A stretch of 64,000 bases of DNA from Celeribacter halophilus (GTDB taxonomy: Bacteria; Pseudomonadota; Alphaproteobacteria; Rhodobacterales; Rhodobacteraceae), in assembly GCF_900114135.1 (NCBI RefSeq), contig NZ_FORY01000006.1:166445-230444 (forward strand). Reading direction: 5' to 3'. This document shows, one piece after another, positions 36,217 to 45,482 of this stretch (position 1 is its first letter; each line of letters begins with the position of its first letter). A program made the position numbers and the translations under genes. The notes below the pieces were generated by a model, which was given only the letters and a program-made list of their open reading frames with translations, was not told the origin of the DNA and made no database searches.

Positions 36217-36927
36217 ATGCCAACTCCCCATATTGCCGCCGCTGTCGGCGACATTGCTGAAACCGTCCTCATGCCCGGCGACCCCTACCGCGCCAAATGG
36301 GCCGCCGAGACCTATCTCGACAATCCCAAACTGGTCAACGAGGTGCGCGGTATGCTGGGCTTTACCGGCACCTATAAAGGCAACCCTGTCACCATCCACG
36401 GTTCCGGCATGGGAATGCCGTCGATCTCCATCTATGCCAACGAACTGATCACCGAATACGGGGCCAAGACCCTGATCCGCATCGGCTCCTGTGGCGCGAT
36501 GCAGGACTATATCAAGGTGCGCGATGTCATCATCGCCATGACCGCCACCACCTTGGGCACAACCCCTTCGGCGGGGTTCTTCAAGGACATCAACTACGCG
36601 CCCTGTGCCGATTACGGCCTACTCGAAGCTGCCGTAAAAGCTGCGCGAGGCAAGGATACCGGTGTCCATGTCGGCAATATCTACTCCGCAGACGTGTTCT
36701 ATGCCGAACGTCCCGACCTTGACGAGGCCATGATCCGCCACGGCATTCTCGGCGTCGAGATGGAAGCCGCCGAGCTTTACACCGTCGCTGCCCGTCATGG
36801 CGCACGCGCGCTGGGGGTTATGACCGTGTCCGACCACCTTCTGACCCATGAGGCCCTGCCCTCCGACCAGCGCGAAAAGAGCTTTGGCGATATGGTCGAA
36901 ATCGCGCTTGAGGCGGCCTTCGCATGA
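36217..36927 (+). CDS. deoD: Purine-nucleoside phosphorylase, DeoD type
   Basis: 236 aa, hexameric PNP family. Phosphorolysis of purine (deoxy)ribonucleosides to base and ribose-1-phosphate. Motifs: [18 protein letters not shown] (phosphate loop), [74 protein letters not shown]. Start ATG 36217 after AGAGGTG. The frame overlaps the next gene by 4 bases. It would process nucleosides imported by a transporter such as the one at 22-27 kb. Confidence 0.95.
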   Translation: MPTPHIAAAVGDIAETVLMPGDPYRAKWAAETYLDNPKLVNEVRGMLGFTGTYKGNPVTIHGSGMGMPSISIYANELITEYGAKTLIRIGSCGAMQDYIKVRDVIIAMTATTLGTTPSAGFFKDINYAPCADYGLLEAAVKAARGKDTGVHVGNIYSADVFYAERPDLDEAMIRHGILGVEMEAAELYTVAARHGARALGVMTVSDHLLTHEALPSDQREKSFGDMVEIALEAAFA

Positions 36928-37913
36928 GTATGCCGAAACGCAAACTGGGCGCGCACGGGCCAGAGGTCGGCGCCATCGGTTTCGGCTGCATGAGTTTCGC
37001 GGGCTTCTTTGGCGCGGCGGATGACGAGACCTCGCTCGAAACCCTCGCCGCGGTCGAAGCCGCCGGAATCGATTTCTGGGACACGGCCAACATCTATGGC
37101 ATGGGCCATTCCGAGCGGATCGTCGGGCAGTATCTCAAGGAAACCGGTGCCGAAGTGACGCTGGCCACCAAGGTCGGCATCGTCCCCGGCCCGCCCCGCA
37201 GCTTTGACAACAGCGAGGACTATATCCGCGCGGAACTGGAAAGCTCGCTGGAAAAGTTGCATCGCGACAAGGTGGAGCTCTACTATATCCACCGCCGTGC
37301 GCAGGAGGTGCCTATCGAGATTCTGGCCGAGACGATGGGCAAGTTGATCCAGGAGGGGTTGATCGACGCATGGGGTCTTTCGGAAGTGGCCCCCGCGACC
37401 ATCCGGCGCGCGCATAAGGTTGTGCCTGTCACCGCCGTGCAGAACGAATATTCGCTCTGGACGCGGCAGCCGGAACTGGGCGTGATCCAGACCTGCGAGG
37501 AACTGGGAATTGCCTTTATCCCCTTCTCCCCGCTCGCGCGCGGCGCTTTGGGTGTATCGGATCTTGATCCGTCGCAATTTCAGGACCACGACTTCCGCCG
37601 CGTGAACCCGCGCTTTGTCGAACCGAACTGGTCGGAGAACCTCGACTACATCCACGCCTTCCGCGCCTATGCAGAGAAAAAGGGCGTCACCGCCCCTGCG
37701 CTCGCGCTGGCATGGGTTCTGCATCAGGGCGATCACCTGATCCCCATTCCCGGCACCCGCACCTCCACCCATCTGCACGATTGGGCGAAGGCCGCCTCGA
37801 TCGGTCTGTCTGAGGATGATCTGTGGGATCTGGAACAGATCCTGCCCGTCGGCTGGGCCGCAGGGGATCGTTATTCCGATGCGCAACTGCTCGGTATTGA
37901 ACGTTACTGCTAA
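36924..37913 (+). CDS. Aldo/keto reductase
   Basis: 329 aa (beta/alpha)8 oxidoreductase, AKR family close to YakC/pyridoxal reductase-like. Catalytic tetrad candidates: D in [10 protein letters not shown] in the same block, K in LATKVGIV, H in LYYIHR. Substrate-barrel signature [20 protein letters not shown] and C-terminal NADPH-binding [10 protein letters not shown]. The region around the histidine reads IHRRAQ rather than the more common LHRxD. Coupled to deoD; substrate unknown. Terminator follows. Confidence 0.88.
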   Translation: MSMPKRKLGAHGPEVGAIGFGCMSFAGFFGAADDETSLETLAAVEAAGIDFWDTANIYGMGHSERIVGQYLKETGAEVTLATKVGIVPGPPRSFDNSEDYIRAELESSLEKLHRDKVELYYIHRRAQEVPIEILAETMGKLIQEGLIDAWGLSEVAPATIRRAHKVVPVTAVQNEYSLWTRQPELGVIQTCEELGIAFIPFSPLARGALGVSDLDPSQFQDHDFRRVNPRFVEPNWSENLDYIHAFRAYAEKKGVTAPALALAWVLHQGDHLIPIPGTRTSTHLHDWAKAASIGLSEDDLWDLEQILPVGWAAGDRYSDAQLLGIERYC

Positions 37914-37937
37914 CGCAACACAGAGCTTGAAACGACA

Positions 37938-37965
37938 AAGCCCCGCTCAACTGGCGGGGCTTCTG
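37938..37965 (+). terminator. Rho-independent terminator after the deoD unit
   Basis: 9-bp stem AAGCCCCGC / GCGGGGCTT with a 7-base loop, 25 bases after the aldo/keto reductase stop. T-tract is short (TTCT). Confidence 0.75.
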
Positions 37966-37986
37966 CATATCCAGTGGCGGTGAAGC

Positions 37987-38157
37987 TCACTCGTAATAGG
38001 CATACATCTGGTCAAGCACTTCAAGCTTGGAAGTCGAAACCTGTTCGCTTGATTTGGCAACCGGATTGGAAGGCGCATAGTATTCGAACCATTCGGAGAC
38101 TTTCATCGTCGTCTCTTTCTTGGCAGCGGTCGTCAGGGCAACATCGTGCAGTGTCAT
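37987..38157 (-). CDS. Small conserved-looking hypothetical protein
   Basis: 56 aa from ATG 38157, behind CGGAG. Not a recognised family. The C-terminal two thirds (MKVSEWFEYYAPSNPVAKSS followed by LEVLDQMYAYYE) are compositionally protein-like, rich in aromatics, and the frame upstream of the start has no coding character. The convergent deoD unit ends 74 bases away. Confidence 0.5.
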   Translation of the reverse strand: MTLHDVALTTAAKKETTMKVSEWFEYYAPSNPVAKSSEQVSTSKLEVLDQMYAYYE

Positions 38158-38287
38158 ATCATCATCTCCGTTAAGGGTCTTTCGGCCCTCCCTTGCCCAT
38201 AGAGGTAAGCCGCCCCGCCGCGCATGACAGCCCCCAAATGTCGCATAGTCGTCATGCAAATGCTGCAATGCAGCGTCGGAGATATAT

Positions 38288-38488
38288 CTATTCTTCGGAC
38301 TTTGCCCCGCAATGTTTCGGCAGTCCCTTCTCCGTTAGCGCCGTCGCGCCGCAGACCTGACAGCGCCACGCCACGCCCTGCGCATCCTTGCCGGACTGAC
38401 GCCAGCGGCAATCCGACGTTCGCTCCGTGCGCAGGAGATACATGCCGATATAAAGCGCGAGGATGATGAAGGGGATGAGAAACAGCAT
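38288..38488 (-). CDS. Small membrane protein with zinc-ribbon-like tail
   Basis: 66 aa from ATG 38488. One N-terminal transmembrane helix (MLFLIPFIILALYIGMYLL) and a cytoplasmic tail with C-W-R, CQVCGATALTEKGLPKHCG, i.e. CxxC and a further pair of cysteines that could bind a metal. No named family. Lies between the sdhB terminator and the preceding small gene, same strand as both. The start has only a weak GCAGAG ribosome-binding site. Confidence 0.5.
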   Translation of the reverse strand: MLFLIPFIILALYIGMYLLRTERTSDCRWRQSGKDAQGVAWRCQVCGATALTEKGLPKHCGAKSEE

Positions 38489-38570
38489 ATCTCTGCCTGT
38501 TTGGATTCGGAGACACGGGTGCCGTGCGGCAGTGATGACCACCCCTGCGCCACACGCGTGGCTTTAAAAC

Positions 38571-38597
38571 GAAAAGACCCCGCTGGAAAGCGGGGCC
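38571..38597 (-). terminator. Rho-independent terminator of the sdh operon
   Basis: Stem CCCCGC / GCGGGG, loop TGGAAA, followed on the minus strand by TCTTTTCG. It lies 24-50 bases beyond the sdhB stop. Confidence 0.8.
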
Positions 38598-38620
38598 TGT
38601 GCACTCTTATGTGAACGCGA

Positions 38621-39400
38621 TCAATGTGCGCGGTCGAGGATCATCTTCTTGATATGCGCAATCGCCGCCGCAGGGTTCAGACCTTTCGGGCAGGTTTTCG
38701 CACAGTTCATGATGGTGTGGCAGCGGTAGAGTTTGAAGCTGTCTTCCAACTCGTCAAGACGCTCGCCCGTGGCTTCATCACGCGAGTCGATGATCCAGCG
38801 GTAAGCGTGCAGAAGTGCTGCCGGTCCAAGATATTCGTCGCCGTTCCACCAGTAGCTCGGGCAGGAGGTGGAGCAGGAGGCGCACATCACACATTCATAG
38901 AGACCATCGAGTTTCTTGCGGTCTTCAATCGACTGACGCCATTCTTTTTCAGGACGGTTCGTCTTGGTCTCCAGCCACGGCATGATCGAGGCGTGCTGGG
39001 CGTAGAAGTGGGTCAGATCGGGGATAAGGTCTTTCACCACCGGCATGTGCGGCAGCGGGAAGATGCGAACATCGCCCTTGATCTCGTCGAGACCATAGAT
39101 ACAGGCGAGCGTGTTGATCCCGTCGATGTTCATCGCACAAGACCCGCAGATGCCCTCGCGGCAGGAGCGGCGGAAGGTCAGCGTTGGATCAATCTCGTTC
39201 TTGATCTTGATCAGCGCGTCGAGAACCATCGGCCCGCATTTGTCCATGTCGATGAAATATGTGTCCACCGACGGGTTTTTGTCGTCGTCGGGGCTCCAGC
39301 GATAGATCTGGAATTTCCGGACATTGGTCGCGCCCTCGGGCTTCGGCCAGGTCTTGCCCGTCACGATTTTGGAATTTTTGGGAAGGTTAAACTGAACCAT
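38621..39400 (-). CDS. sdhB: Succinate dehydrogenase iron-sulfur subunit
   Basis: 259 aa. Carries the three Fe-S clusters of complex II: 2Fe-2S ligands in [16 protein letters not shown], 4Fe-4S in [13 protein letters not shown], and 3Fe-4S in [17 protein letters not shown]. Passes electrons from FAD in SdhA to ubiquinone. In the operon it is separated from sdhA by a sulfotransferase-like and a lipoprotein gene. Ribosome-binding site AAGGGGAA. Terminator downstream. Confidence 0.97.
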   Translation of the reverse strand: MVQFNLPKNSKIVTGKTWPKPEGATNVRKFQIYRWSPDDDKNPSVDTYFIDMDKCGPMVLDALIKIKNEIDPTLTFRRSCREGICGSCAMNIDGINTLACIYGLDEIKGDVRIFPLPHMPVVKDLIPDLTHFYAQHASIMPWLETKTNRPEKEWRQSIEDRKKLDGLYECVMCASCSTSCPSYWWNGDEYLGPAALLHAYRWIIDSRDEATGERLDELEDSFKLYRCHTIMNCAKTCPKGLNPAAAIAHIKKMILDRAH

Positions 39401-39523
39401 GGCCTGTTCCCCTTGTTTGTCGCCGGACTGACCGGCAGGAAGTTGAGTTTCGTAGCTGTCTGTGGTCTGGCATCGATCTCAAACCTACGGTGGAATATAT
39501 GGCGGAGGCGTGCATGTCCCCTC

Positions 39524-39862
39524 CTACCCGAAAAGCCCGCTCAGACCGGACTGAGCGATACATGTGAGTGTTTCCGGCTCGCTGGCGATCTCGGTCACGG
39601 TCTGAACCGTTTCGTCGTCCACGCCCGTCACCGCCGCTTTCGCCAGCGTGACCAGTTGACCCGTTTCCGCATTGTCCATGATGCAATCGACATAGACATC
39701 GGCATCTACGCCGGGAAACTTGTCGTTGATCACGGTTTTCACAACGGTTTTGGCGGTCGAGCGCGTGGTGTCCTCGACAAGCGAAGACCCTTCGATGCAG
39801 CCGGACAATCCGGTGAACAACAAAGCCGCCGCTGCTGTTTTCAAGACGAGATGACGGGTCAT
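39524..39862 (-). CDS. Small lipoprotein inside the sdh operon
   Basis: 112 aa. Signal peptide with lipobox LSGC (Cys22), then a short domain with two further cysteines (DCIMDN, TCIAQS) that could form a disulfide. No recognised domain. Its start overlaps the sulfotransferase-like stop by 4 bases, and sdhB begins 123 bases downstream. Function unknown; placement suggests expression with succinate dehydrogenase. Confidence 0.7.
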   Translation of the reverse strand: MTRHLVLKTAAAALLFTGLSGCIEGSSLVEDTTRSTAKTVVKTVINDKFPGVDADVYVDCIMDNAETGQLVTLAKAAVTGVDDETVQTVTEIASEPETLTCIAQSGLSGLFG

Positions 39863-40530
39863 CCGAGTGCTCCTTGTCCCTCAAGCACGCGCATGTCGCG
39901 GCTGCGGGAGTTCTTGTTATAATGGCCCCAATGTGCCGTATCGATGGTGTAATCCGGTGCCAGCCAGTCCGCGATCTTCTCCGGTCCGTCGTGATCCAGA
40001 TCGAAACGCAGGAACCGCGCCGTGGCCGTGGCGAAATAGCTTTGCACCTCGGCAGTGTGCTGGTCGAACATCTCGCCCCATGCCGCTTTCGCACCCGCTT
40101 CATCAAGACCGGACATTTTGCAGAACCGTTTGAGAAAGGTGCCGTTGGCATGAGCGGCACGCGAGGCGATCCAGTCGGATTTGTCCCGCGTGTTAAAGAA
40201 GAAATAGGCATCCGGATAGGCCGCATGAAGCGTGCGGAACAACCGCCCGCCCTCAATCATGATCTGACCATTGAGAAAGGCGATGTCGGAAAACGCCAGA
40301 ACACCGTCAAACCCGTCGAAGGGCTTGCGCCCGAACGAAAGGTTGTTCAGCATCATCTGCGCCACATTGCGCCCTCCCGGCTCCTGCCAGTGCAGCGCGG
40401 GAATGCCGTTGTCTTTCATCATGCGATGAAAACTCAAAGTGCCGCAGCGGTTGAACCCGATCTGGATGATCAGGGGCGACGTCGCTCGCGGCGCGTTCTG
40501 ACGCTTGGAATAGGGAGTGAGCACAGTCAT
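39859..40530 (-). CDS. Sulfotransferase family protein
   Basis: 223 aa. PAPS-type sulfotransferase fold: the 5' phosphosulfate loop region IIQIGFNRCGTLSFHRMM near residue 20, AFSDIAFLNG, and YFFFNTRDKSDWIASRAAH, the usual arginine/serine contact block. Substrate unknown; distant homologues modify glycans, lipids or small metabolites. Start ATG 40530 behind AAGGCGGGGG. Unexpected between sdhA and sdhB. Confidence 0.72.
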   Translation of the reverse strand: MTVLTPYSKRQNAPRATSPLIIQIGFNRCGTLSFHRMMKDNGIPALHWQEPGGRNVAQMMLNNLSFGRKPFDGFDGVLAFSDIAFLNGQIMIEGGRLFRTLHAAYPDAYFFFNTRDKSDWIASRAAHANGTFLKRFCKMSGLDEAGAKAAWGEMFDQHTAEVQSYFATATARFLRFDLDHDGPEKIADWLAPDYTIDTAHWGHYNKNSRSRDMRVLEGQGALG

Positions 40531-40737
40531 GCCGCCCCCGCCTTTTGACGTGTCAGGCCGGACAATTGAGCCGAACCGCAGACCGCTTCGGAGGCAAAAG
40601 CCGACCCGCACCGGGAGAGATGCTCTCCAAGTCCTTCGTGCTCAGTCCACCAAAACAGGTTCAACGACATTTCTCAGGTCCGGTTCAGGAAAGGCCGCCG
40701 CCCCCGCGAAACAGGGGCGGCCGCATCAACATGTGTC
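40531..40737 (-). other. sdhA-sulfotransferase intergenic region with hairpin
   Basis: 207 bp holding an 8-bp GC hairpin, GCCGCCCC / GGGGCGGC (40697-40721), just after the sdhA stop. The minus-strand side continues GGCCTTTCC, not a T-run, so it is more likely a processing or stability element that limits read-through than a full terminator. Nothing else is recognisable. Confidence 0.5.
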
Positions 40738-42546
40738 TTAGAACGTCCGTGCTTTCGGAGCGATCTTTTCGAGGCTGATCCCGCCCTCGTCTTCGGTCGT
40801 AAGCGGGGCTTCGATGATCGGGCGATAGCTCAGATCAACCTTGTTGCCATCGACACGCGAAATCGTGTGGATGCGCCAGTTCTTGTCGTCCCGCTCCGGA
40901 TAATCCTCATGCGCGTGGGCGCCACGGGATTCCTTACGCGCTTCAGCACCGTGAATGGTGGCCAGAGCGTTCGGCATCAGGTTCGTCAGCTCCAGCGTCT
41001 CCATCAGATCGGAGTTCCACACTAGCGTGCGGTCGGTGACATGCAGATCGTCCAGCTTGGCCGCGATTGCGGTCATTTTCTCGACGCCCTCTTTGAGGGT
41101 CTTGTCGGTGCGGAACACGGCTGCGTCGGATTGCATCGTGCGCTGCATTTCAAGACGCAACTCGGCGGTCGGGATGTTGCCCTTCGCATGGCGGATGTTG
41201 TCGAAACGGTCAAAGGCCTTCTCGACAGACGCCATGTTCAGAACCGGATTCGGAGCACCCGGCTTGAGGATTTCACCGGCGCGGATCGCGGCGGCACGCC
41301 CGAAGACCACGAGGTCGATCAGCGAGTTGGACCCGAGACGGTTCGCACCATGCACAGAGGCACAGCCCGCCTCGCCCACGGCCATCAGGCCCGGAACGAC
41401 TGCGGTCGGGTTGTCTTTGGTCGGGTTCAGAACCTCACCGTGATAGTTGGTCGGAATACCGCCCATGTTGTAGTGCACGGTCGGCAGAACCGGAATCGGC
41501 TCCTTGGTCACATCCACACCTGCGAAAATCTTCGCAGATTCCGAAATCCCCGGCAGACGCAGCGCCAAGGCTTCGGCGGGCAGGTGGCTGAGGTTCAGGT
41601 AGATGTGGTCTTTATGTTCACCAACACCGCGACCTTCACGAATTTCCATCGTCATGGAGCGGGACACATAGTCACGCGGGGCGAGGTCTTTATAGGTCGG
41701 TGCGTAGCGTTCCATGAAACGCTCGCCTTCGGAGTTGGTCAGATAACCGCCTTCGCCGCGCGCACCCTCGGTGATCAGACAGCCGGAGCCGTAGATGCCG
41801 GTCGGGTGGAACTGCACGAATTCCATATCCTGCAGCGCAAGACCCGCGCGTGCCACCATGCCGCCACCGTCGCCGGTGCAGGTGTGGGCAGAAGTCGCGG
41901 AGAAGAACGCACGGCCATAGCCGCCTGTCGCAAGCACAACCATCTTCGCGGAGAACAGGTGGAACGTCCCGTCATCGAGTTTCCAGCACAGAACACCCTG
42001 ACACTGGCCGTCTTCGGACATGATCAGGTCGATTGCGAAATATTCGATGTAGAACTCGGCCTTTTCCTTGACGGACTGGCCGTAAAGCGTGTGCAGGATC
42101 GCGTGACCGGTCCGGTCGGCCGCAGCACAGGTCCGTTGCACGGGCGGGCCTTCACCGAATTCGGTGGTGTGGCCGCCGAAAGGACGCTGGTAGATCTTGC
42201 CCTCTTCGGTGCGCGAGAACGGCACGCCGTAATGCTCAAGCTCGTAAACCGCCTTGGGCGCTTCGCGGGCGAGATATTCCATCGCATCCGTGTCGCCGAG
42301 CCAGTCGGAGCCCTTGACCGTGTCATACATATGCCACTGCCAGTTGTCCGGCCCCATGTTGGAAAGCGATGCGGCGATCCCGCCTTGCGCGGCCACGGTG
42401 TGCGAGCGCGTCGGGAACACCTTGGTCACACAGGCTGTGCGCAGGCCCTGTTCGGCCATGCCGAGAGTCGCACGCAGACCAGAACCACCGGCGCCAACGA
42501 CGACGACGTCGTATTCGTGGGTTTCATATTCATATGCTGCTGTCAT
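40738..42546 (-). CDS. sdhA: Succinate dehydrogenase flavoprotein subunit
   Basis: 602 aa, usual length. Oxidises succinate to fumarate. Rossmann [18 protein letters not shown], the covalent-FAD histidine block [14 protein letters not shown], active-site loop [18 protein letters not shown], the substrate histidine/arginine region [18 protein letters not shown] and [31 protein letters not shown]. Third gene of the operon, 22 bases after sdhD. Confidence 0.98.
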   Translation of the reverse strand: MTAAYEYETHEYDVVVVGAGGSGLRATLGMAEQGLRTACVTKVFPTRSHTVAAQGGIAASLSNMGPDNWQWHMYDTVKGSDWLGDTDAMEYLAREAPKAVYELEHYGVPFSRTEEGKIYQRPFGGHTTEFGEGPPVQRTCAAADRTGHAILHTLYGQSVKEKAEFYIEYFAIDLIMSEDGQCQGVLCWKLDDGTFHLFSAKMVVLATGGYGRAFFSATSAHTCTGDGGGMVARAGLALQDMEFVQFHPTGIYGSGCLITEGARGEGGYLTNSEGERFMERYAPTYKDLAPRDYVSRSMTMEIREGRGVGEHKDHIYLNLSHLPAEALALRLPGISESAKIFAGVDVTKEPIPVLPTVHYNMGGIPTNYHGEVLNPTKDNPTAVVPGLMAVGEAGCASVHGANRLGSNSLIDLVVFGRAAAIRAGEILKPGAPNPVLNMASVEKAFDRFDNIRHAKGNIPTAELRLEMQRTMQSDAAVFRTDKTLKEGVEKMTAIAAKLDDLHVTDRTLVWNSDLMETLELTNLMPNALATIHGAEARKESRGAHAHEDYPERDDKNWRIHTISRVDGNKVDLSYRPIIEAPLTTEDEGGISLEKIAPKARTF

Positions 42547-42568
42547 TGTCTTTATTCCTTGCCGCGCA

Positions 42569-42943
42569 TCACTGAATGGCGAGTTTCAAAAGGGCGAAAA
42601 GGCCGGTGGCCATCAGGGCATAGCAAAAGCCTGCGACCGCGATCAGCGTCAGCTTGCGTTTGATGCCCCCGATGTAATCCTCGACGGCTTCGTCCACTTC
42701 GGTCTTCAGATGGATAATTCCGCCCACGAGGCAGAGCGCCGTGATGATCGCTATGCAGGGGTTGCTGTAAAAGGCCAGCACCTCTTCATAGGAATGGCCC
42801 ACGGCATATCCGAAAGTGAAAATGAAAAGCGGCACGAGGATGGCCAGCGAGATCGACGTCGCGATCGTCAGCCAGTGATGTGCCGCGCCGGTATGCCCAG
42901 CGCCCAGACCCGTTGCCCGTTTGCGGTCAGTGAGATAATTCAT
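42569..42943 (-). CDS. sdhD: Succinate dehydrogenase membrane anchor subunit D
   Basis: 124 aa with three transmembrane helices (about 30-50, 60-80, 98-120). The haem-b ligand histidine and quinone-site tyrosine are expected in [21 protein letters not shown] and [20 protein letters not shown]. Start ATG 42943 after AAGGGGC; 11 bases from sdhC. Confidence 0.92.
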   Translation of the reverse strand: MNYLTDRKRATGLGAGHTGAAHHWLTIATSISLAILVPLFIFTFGYAVGHSYEEVLAFYSNPCIAIITALCLVGGIIHLKTEVDEAVEDYIGGIKRKLTLIAVAGFCYALMATGLFALLKLAIQ

Positions 42944-42954
42944 GGCCAGCCCCT

Positions 42955-43353
42955 TCAGAAAATCAGAAACACAAGAGCCGTCAGCACGGTCAGGACAGTC
43001 GCCCCGATAAACATGCCCCAGCCCATTTTCTCGGAAGTCTCTACGTCGAGGCAGTAGCCGAAATCCCAGATCACGTGACGGACACGACCCAGCATGTGAT
43101 ACCAGATGGCCCAAGCGGCCGCGAGCATGACGATATTGCCGATCCAGCTCCCGTAAAGGTCGTTGAAACAGTTGAATGCCGACTCGGAGGTTGCCGCTGC
43201 GAGGAACCAGCAGATCACAAGGAAGACAGACCCCAGCGAGGCAATGCCGGTGATACGAACCATGATCGACGAGATCGACGTCATTTGTGGTCGATAATAC
43301 GGTCCGATCATGAACGGAGAGAGCGGTCGGTTACCGCGATTCACATCAGCCAT
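42955..43353 (-). CDS. sdhC: Succinate dehydrogenase cytochrome b556 subunit C
   Basis: 132 aa with three transmembrane helices. N-terminal RPLSPFMIGPYYRPQMTSISSIMVRITGIA and the haem ligand signature WYHMLGRVRHVIWDFGY (H and RHxxWD). First gene of the sdh operon, preceded by a well-defined control region. Confidence 0.95.
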   Translation of the reverse strand: MADVNRGNRPLSPFMIGPYYRPQMTSISSIMVRITGIASLGSVFLVICWFLAAATSESAFNCFNDLYGSWIGNIVMLAAAWAIWYHMLGRVRHVIWDFGYCLDVETSEKMGWGMFIGATVLTVLTALVFLIF

Positions 43354-43480
43354 GGTGGCGTCCTTTCACGATTGATGCGTTAAAGTTGCTCTCTGTATTA
43401 TACCTTTCTGCCTCGGAGTCACCACCTGTGAGCGCTAAAGTGAACGGTTTCTGGCGTCTAAAATGCAGGAAAACGCCTTC

Positions 43481-43510
43481 TGTGATCACAAGAAACCGTC
43501 AGTGATCACA
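43481..43510. promoter_or_regulatory. Paired TGTGATCACA operators of the sdh operon
   Basis: TGTGATCACA at 43481-43490 and AGTGATCACA at 43501-43510, start to start 20 bp, i.e. on one face of the helix, about 80-110 bp upstream of the sdh -10 box. The same palindrome is paired at the sucC promoter and single in front of the GntR gene at 60.6 kb, which is therefore the likely binding protein. Confidence 0.7.
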
Positions 43511-43576
43511 AATATCACCAAAACCCATTTTCCTAGGGTTTTTATAAGGTTTAGCACCTGTTCCGCGCCCGAAACA

Positions 43577-43616
43577 CGAAAAAACGGGGCCGCGAACATC
43601 GTCGCGCCCCCGTTTG
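43577..43616 (-). terminator. Rho-independent terminator after mch
   Basis: Fourteen-bp stem with one mismatch (left arm AAACGGGGCCGCGA, right arm TCGCGCCCCCGTTT) and loop ACATCG; on the minus strand it is followed by six T residues. Confidence 0.88.
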
Positions 43617-43644
43617 CGATCACAAATCCACAAAGCCCTGCGGC

Positions 43645-44691
43645 CTACAGTGGCACAACGGCCCAGTAGTCCAGATCCAGCAGCACATCGGGGTGATATT
43701 TCCCCTCCTCCGTCTTGTAGGCAAACTCCGGCGCGCCGTGTTTATAGGCCACAAGCCGCAACCGGAGCGCGCCGACACCGGGCGCGGTGGTCTCCGCCTT
43801 GTCGAGCACCTCGGAATAGGCCCGCACGGTGTCGCCCGTAAAACAGGGGTTGGCATGTGCCCCACCGTTCAGCCCCACAATCATCTGCGCATTGGCCAGA
43901 CCGTTGAACGACAGCGCCCGCGCCATGGAAATCACATGGCCGCCATAGATCAGCCGCTTGCCATCTTCGCGGTTGGTGGCATCGAAATGCACCTTCGCCG
44001 TGTTCTGCCAGAGCCGTGTGGCCATCATGTGTTCGGGCTCTTCAATCGTCACCCCGTCCACATGGTCGATCTTCTCGCCGATCTCGTAATCGGCCCAACG
44101 GTGCGGCTCTCCGGCCAGAGTGAAGTTGTATTTGAGGAAATCCAGCCCCTCGGGAATCACCAGCGCCTCAGGGGCCACCACCTTTGACAGGTCTGGGATC
44201 ACCGTCTCCGGCGCGGGGGCGTCCAGATCGCCTTTGCGCACCATGACCCAGCGGACATATTCCAGCACCGGCTCGTCAAACTGGTTCAGCCCCGTGGTCC
44301 GCACCCAGACCACACCGGATTTGCCATTGGAATTCTGCTTCAGCCCGATCACCTCGGACACGGAGCGCAGCGTGTCTCCCGTATAAACAGGTTTCAGCCA
44401 GCGCCCCTCCGCATAACCGAGGTTCGCCACGGCATTGAGCGAAATATCGGGCACGGTTTTGCCAAAGACCACATGAAAGGCGATCAGGTCATCCACAGGA
44501 CTGCCCGACAACCCGCAGCTCTCGGCAAATTCATCGGACGAATAAAGCGCATGTCGCGCCGGATAGAGCGCATGATAGAGCGCGCGTTCTCCGCCGGACA
44601 CGGTGCGCGGCACAGCGTGTTCGATCACCTGCCCCACTCTATAGTCCTCGAAAAAGCGCCCCGGATTGGTTTTCACGCGACATGCATTCAC
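43645..44691 (-). CDS. mch: Mesaconyl-CoA hydratase
   Basis: 348 aa, a double hot-dog MaoC-like dehydratase. Converts mesaconyl-C1-CoA to beta-methylmalyl-CoA in the ethylmalonyl-CoA pathway. N-terminal NPGRFFEDYRVGQVIEHAVPRTVSGGERALYHALYPARHALYSSDEFAE and hydratase blocks ANLGYAEGRWLKPVYTGDTL and KRLIYGGHVISMARALSFNGLANAQMIVGLNGGAHANPCFTGDTV are characteristic of Mch. It is the last gene of the mcl2-nnrU-DUF1737-mch unit, and 1 base separates it from the DUF1737 gene. Confidence 0.93.
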   Translation of the reverse strand: MNACRVKTNPGRFFEDYRVGQVIEHAVPRTVSGGERALYHALYPARHALYSSDEFAESCGLSGSPVDDLIAFHVVFGKTVPDISLNAVANLGYAEGRWLKPVYTGDTLRSVSEVIGLKQNSNGKSGVVWVRTTGLNQFDEPVLEYVRWVMVRKGDLDAPAPETVIPDLSKVVAPEALVIPEGLDFLKYNFTLAGEPHRWADYEIGEKIDHVDGVTIEEPEHMMATRLWQNTAKVHFDATNREDGKRLIYGGHVISMARALSFNGLANAQMIVGLNGGAHANPCFTGDTVRAYSEVLDKAETTAPGVGALRLRLVAYKHGAPEFAYKTEEGKYHPDVLLDLDYWAVVPL

Positions 44692-44692
44692 T

Positions 44693-44896
44693 TCAAAGTC
44701 CTCCCAGTTTCACCTCCGGGTCATATTCCCCGTCGGCCTCTTTAATAACCGCCTGCGCGCAACGCATCTTTCCCGTGCTTGCGTCAAAGGCGTAGGAGGG
44801 CGAGCCGTAAAGCTCCCACCCCTTGCTCAAAGCCTCTGTCACCTTGTGACAAAAGGCGGATGTGTCTTCTTCGGTCAGGAGCCTGTAGGCTTTCAT
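44693..44896 (-). CDS. DUF1737 domain protein
   Basis: 67 aa. The sequence YRLLTEEDTSAFCHKVTEALSKGWELYGSPSYAFD follows the DUF1737 pattern (YxLLTGxDxxxFCxxVxxALxxGWxLxGxP). Small cytoplasmic protein of unknown role. Tight spacing to mch (1 base) and to the NnrU-like gene (10 bases) puts it in the ethylmalonyl-CoA operon. Start at ATG 44896 with AGATC only; an upstream extension lacks homology. Confidence 0.85.
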   Translation of the reverse strand: MKAYRLLTEEDTSAFCHKVTEALSKGWELYGSPSYAFDASTGKMRCAQAVIKEADGEYDPEVKLGGL

Positions 44897-44906
44897 GATC
44901 TCTTCC

Positions 44907-45455
44907 TCACATTGGAAACGGCGACGGGCCGACAACTGTGTGGATATACCCGATCACGCCGTAAAGCACGACGGAGGCGACAAAGAACATCGCATCCTTG
45001 CCGAGGCTTCCCTTCTCCCGCCCTGCCCACGCGCCTTCCGCGCGGTTGATGAGCGCGATTTCCGTCAGCGCCCAGACCAGCAGTCCACCGAACAGGATGA
45101 TCGAGGCCAGATCGCCGTTGACCATAAGGTGCGCCACCGCCCAGAGCGCAAAGCCCAAGAGCATCGGGTGACGCAGTCCGTTGAGGATCACGCCCTTTTT
45201 CGGCGCGGGACTCATCATATAGATCGCGACCAGCACCATCAGGTTATTGAGGTGACGCAGGAAATAGGGCGGTGCCCAGACAAAGATCTCGGCAGCCATC
45301 TTGTAGCCGACCACCATCAGAATGACGGACGCAACAAGCGCCAGCGCCACGGCCCCGCGCCCTTTGTCCCCCATCTGCGCCCGCCGCTCGGGCATCAGAC
45401 GTTTGAACATATGGGCTGCGGCCCAAAGCAGAACCCCGAGAATAAGAATGAGCAT
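44907..45455 (-). CDS. NnrU family membrane protein
   Basis: 182 aa with about five transmembrane helices. The conserved core RHLNNLMVLVAIYMMSPAPKKG and GLRHPMLLGFALWAVAHLMVNGDLASIILFGGLLVWALTEI is the NnrU/isoprenylcysteine-methyltransferase-like signature. NnrU was named for a role near nitric oxide reductase genes, but its activity is unproven. Here it sits between mcl2 (27 bases) and DUF1737 (10 bases), with no denitrification gene in view. Confidence 0.87.
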   Translation of the reverse strand: MLILILGVLLWAAAHMFKRLMPERRAQMGDKGRGAVALALVASVILMVVGYKMAAEIFVWAPPYFLRHLNNLMVLVAIYMMSPAPKKGVILNGLRHPMLLGFALWAVAHLMVNGDLASIILFGGLLVWALTEIALINRAEGAWAGREKGSLGKDAMFFVASVVLYGVIGYIHTVVGPSPFPM

Positions 45456-45482
45456 CGCTGTCTCCTCTCCACGGGGTGTGCG

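Larger units (their letters stand above)
43354..43644 (-). promoter_or_regulatory. sdh operon control region
   Basis: A perfect -10 TATAAT on the minus strand (complement of 43397-43402), 44 bases before sdhC, with a poor -35 (TGGTGA), which suggests activator dependence. Upstream lie a LacI-like half operator TGTGAGCGCTAAAG (43427-43440), TGTGATCACA (43481-43490) and AGTGATCACA (43501-43510). The outer 60 bases hold the mch terminator and one more related site, TGCGATCACA (43615-43624). Confidence 0.7.

Noticed and set aside
34612..36399. A 595-codon frame antisense to ecm and the start of deoD
   Set aside because: Shadow of two verified genes; composition-driven.
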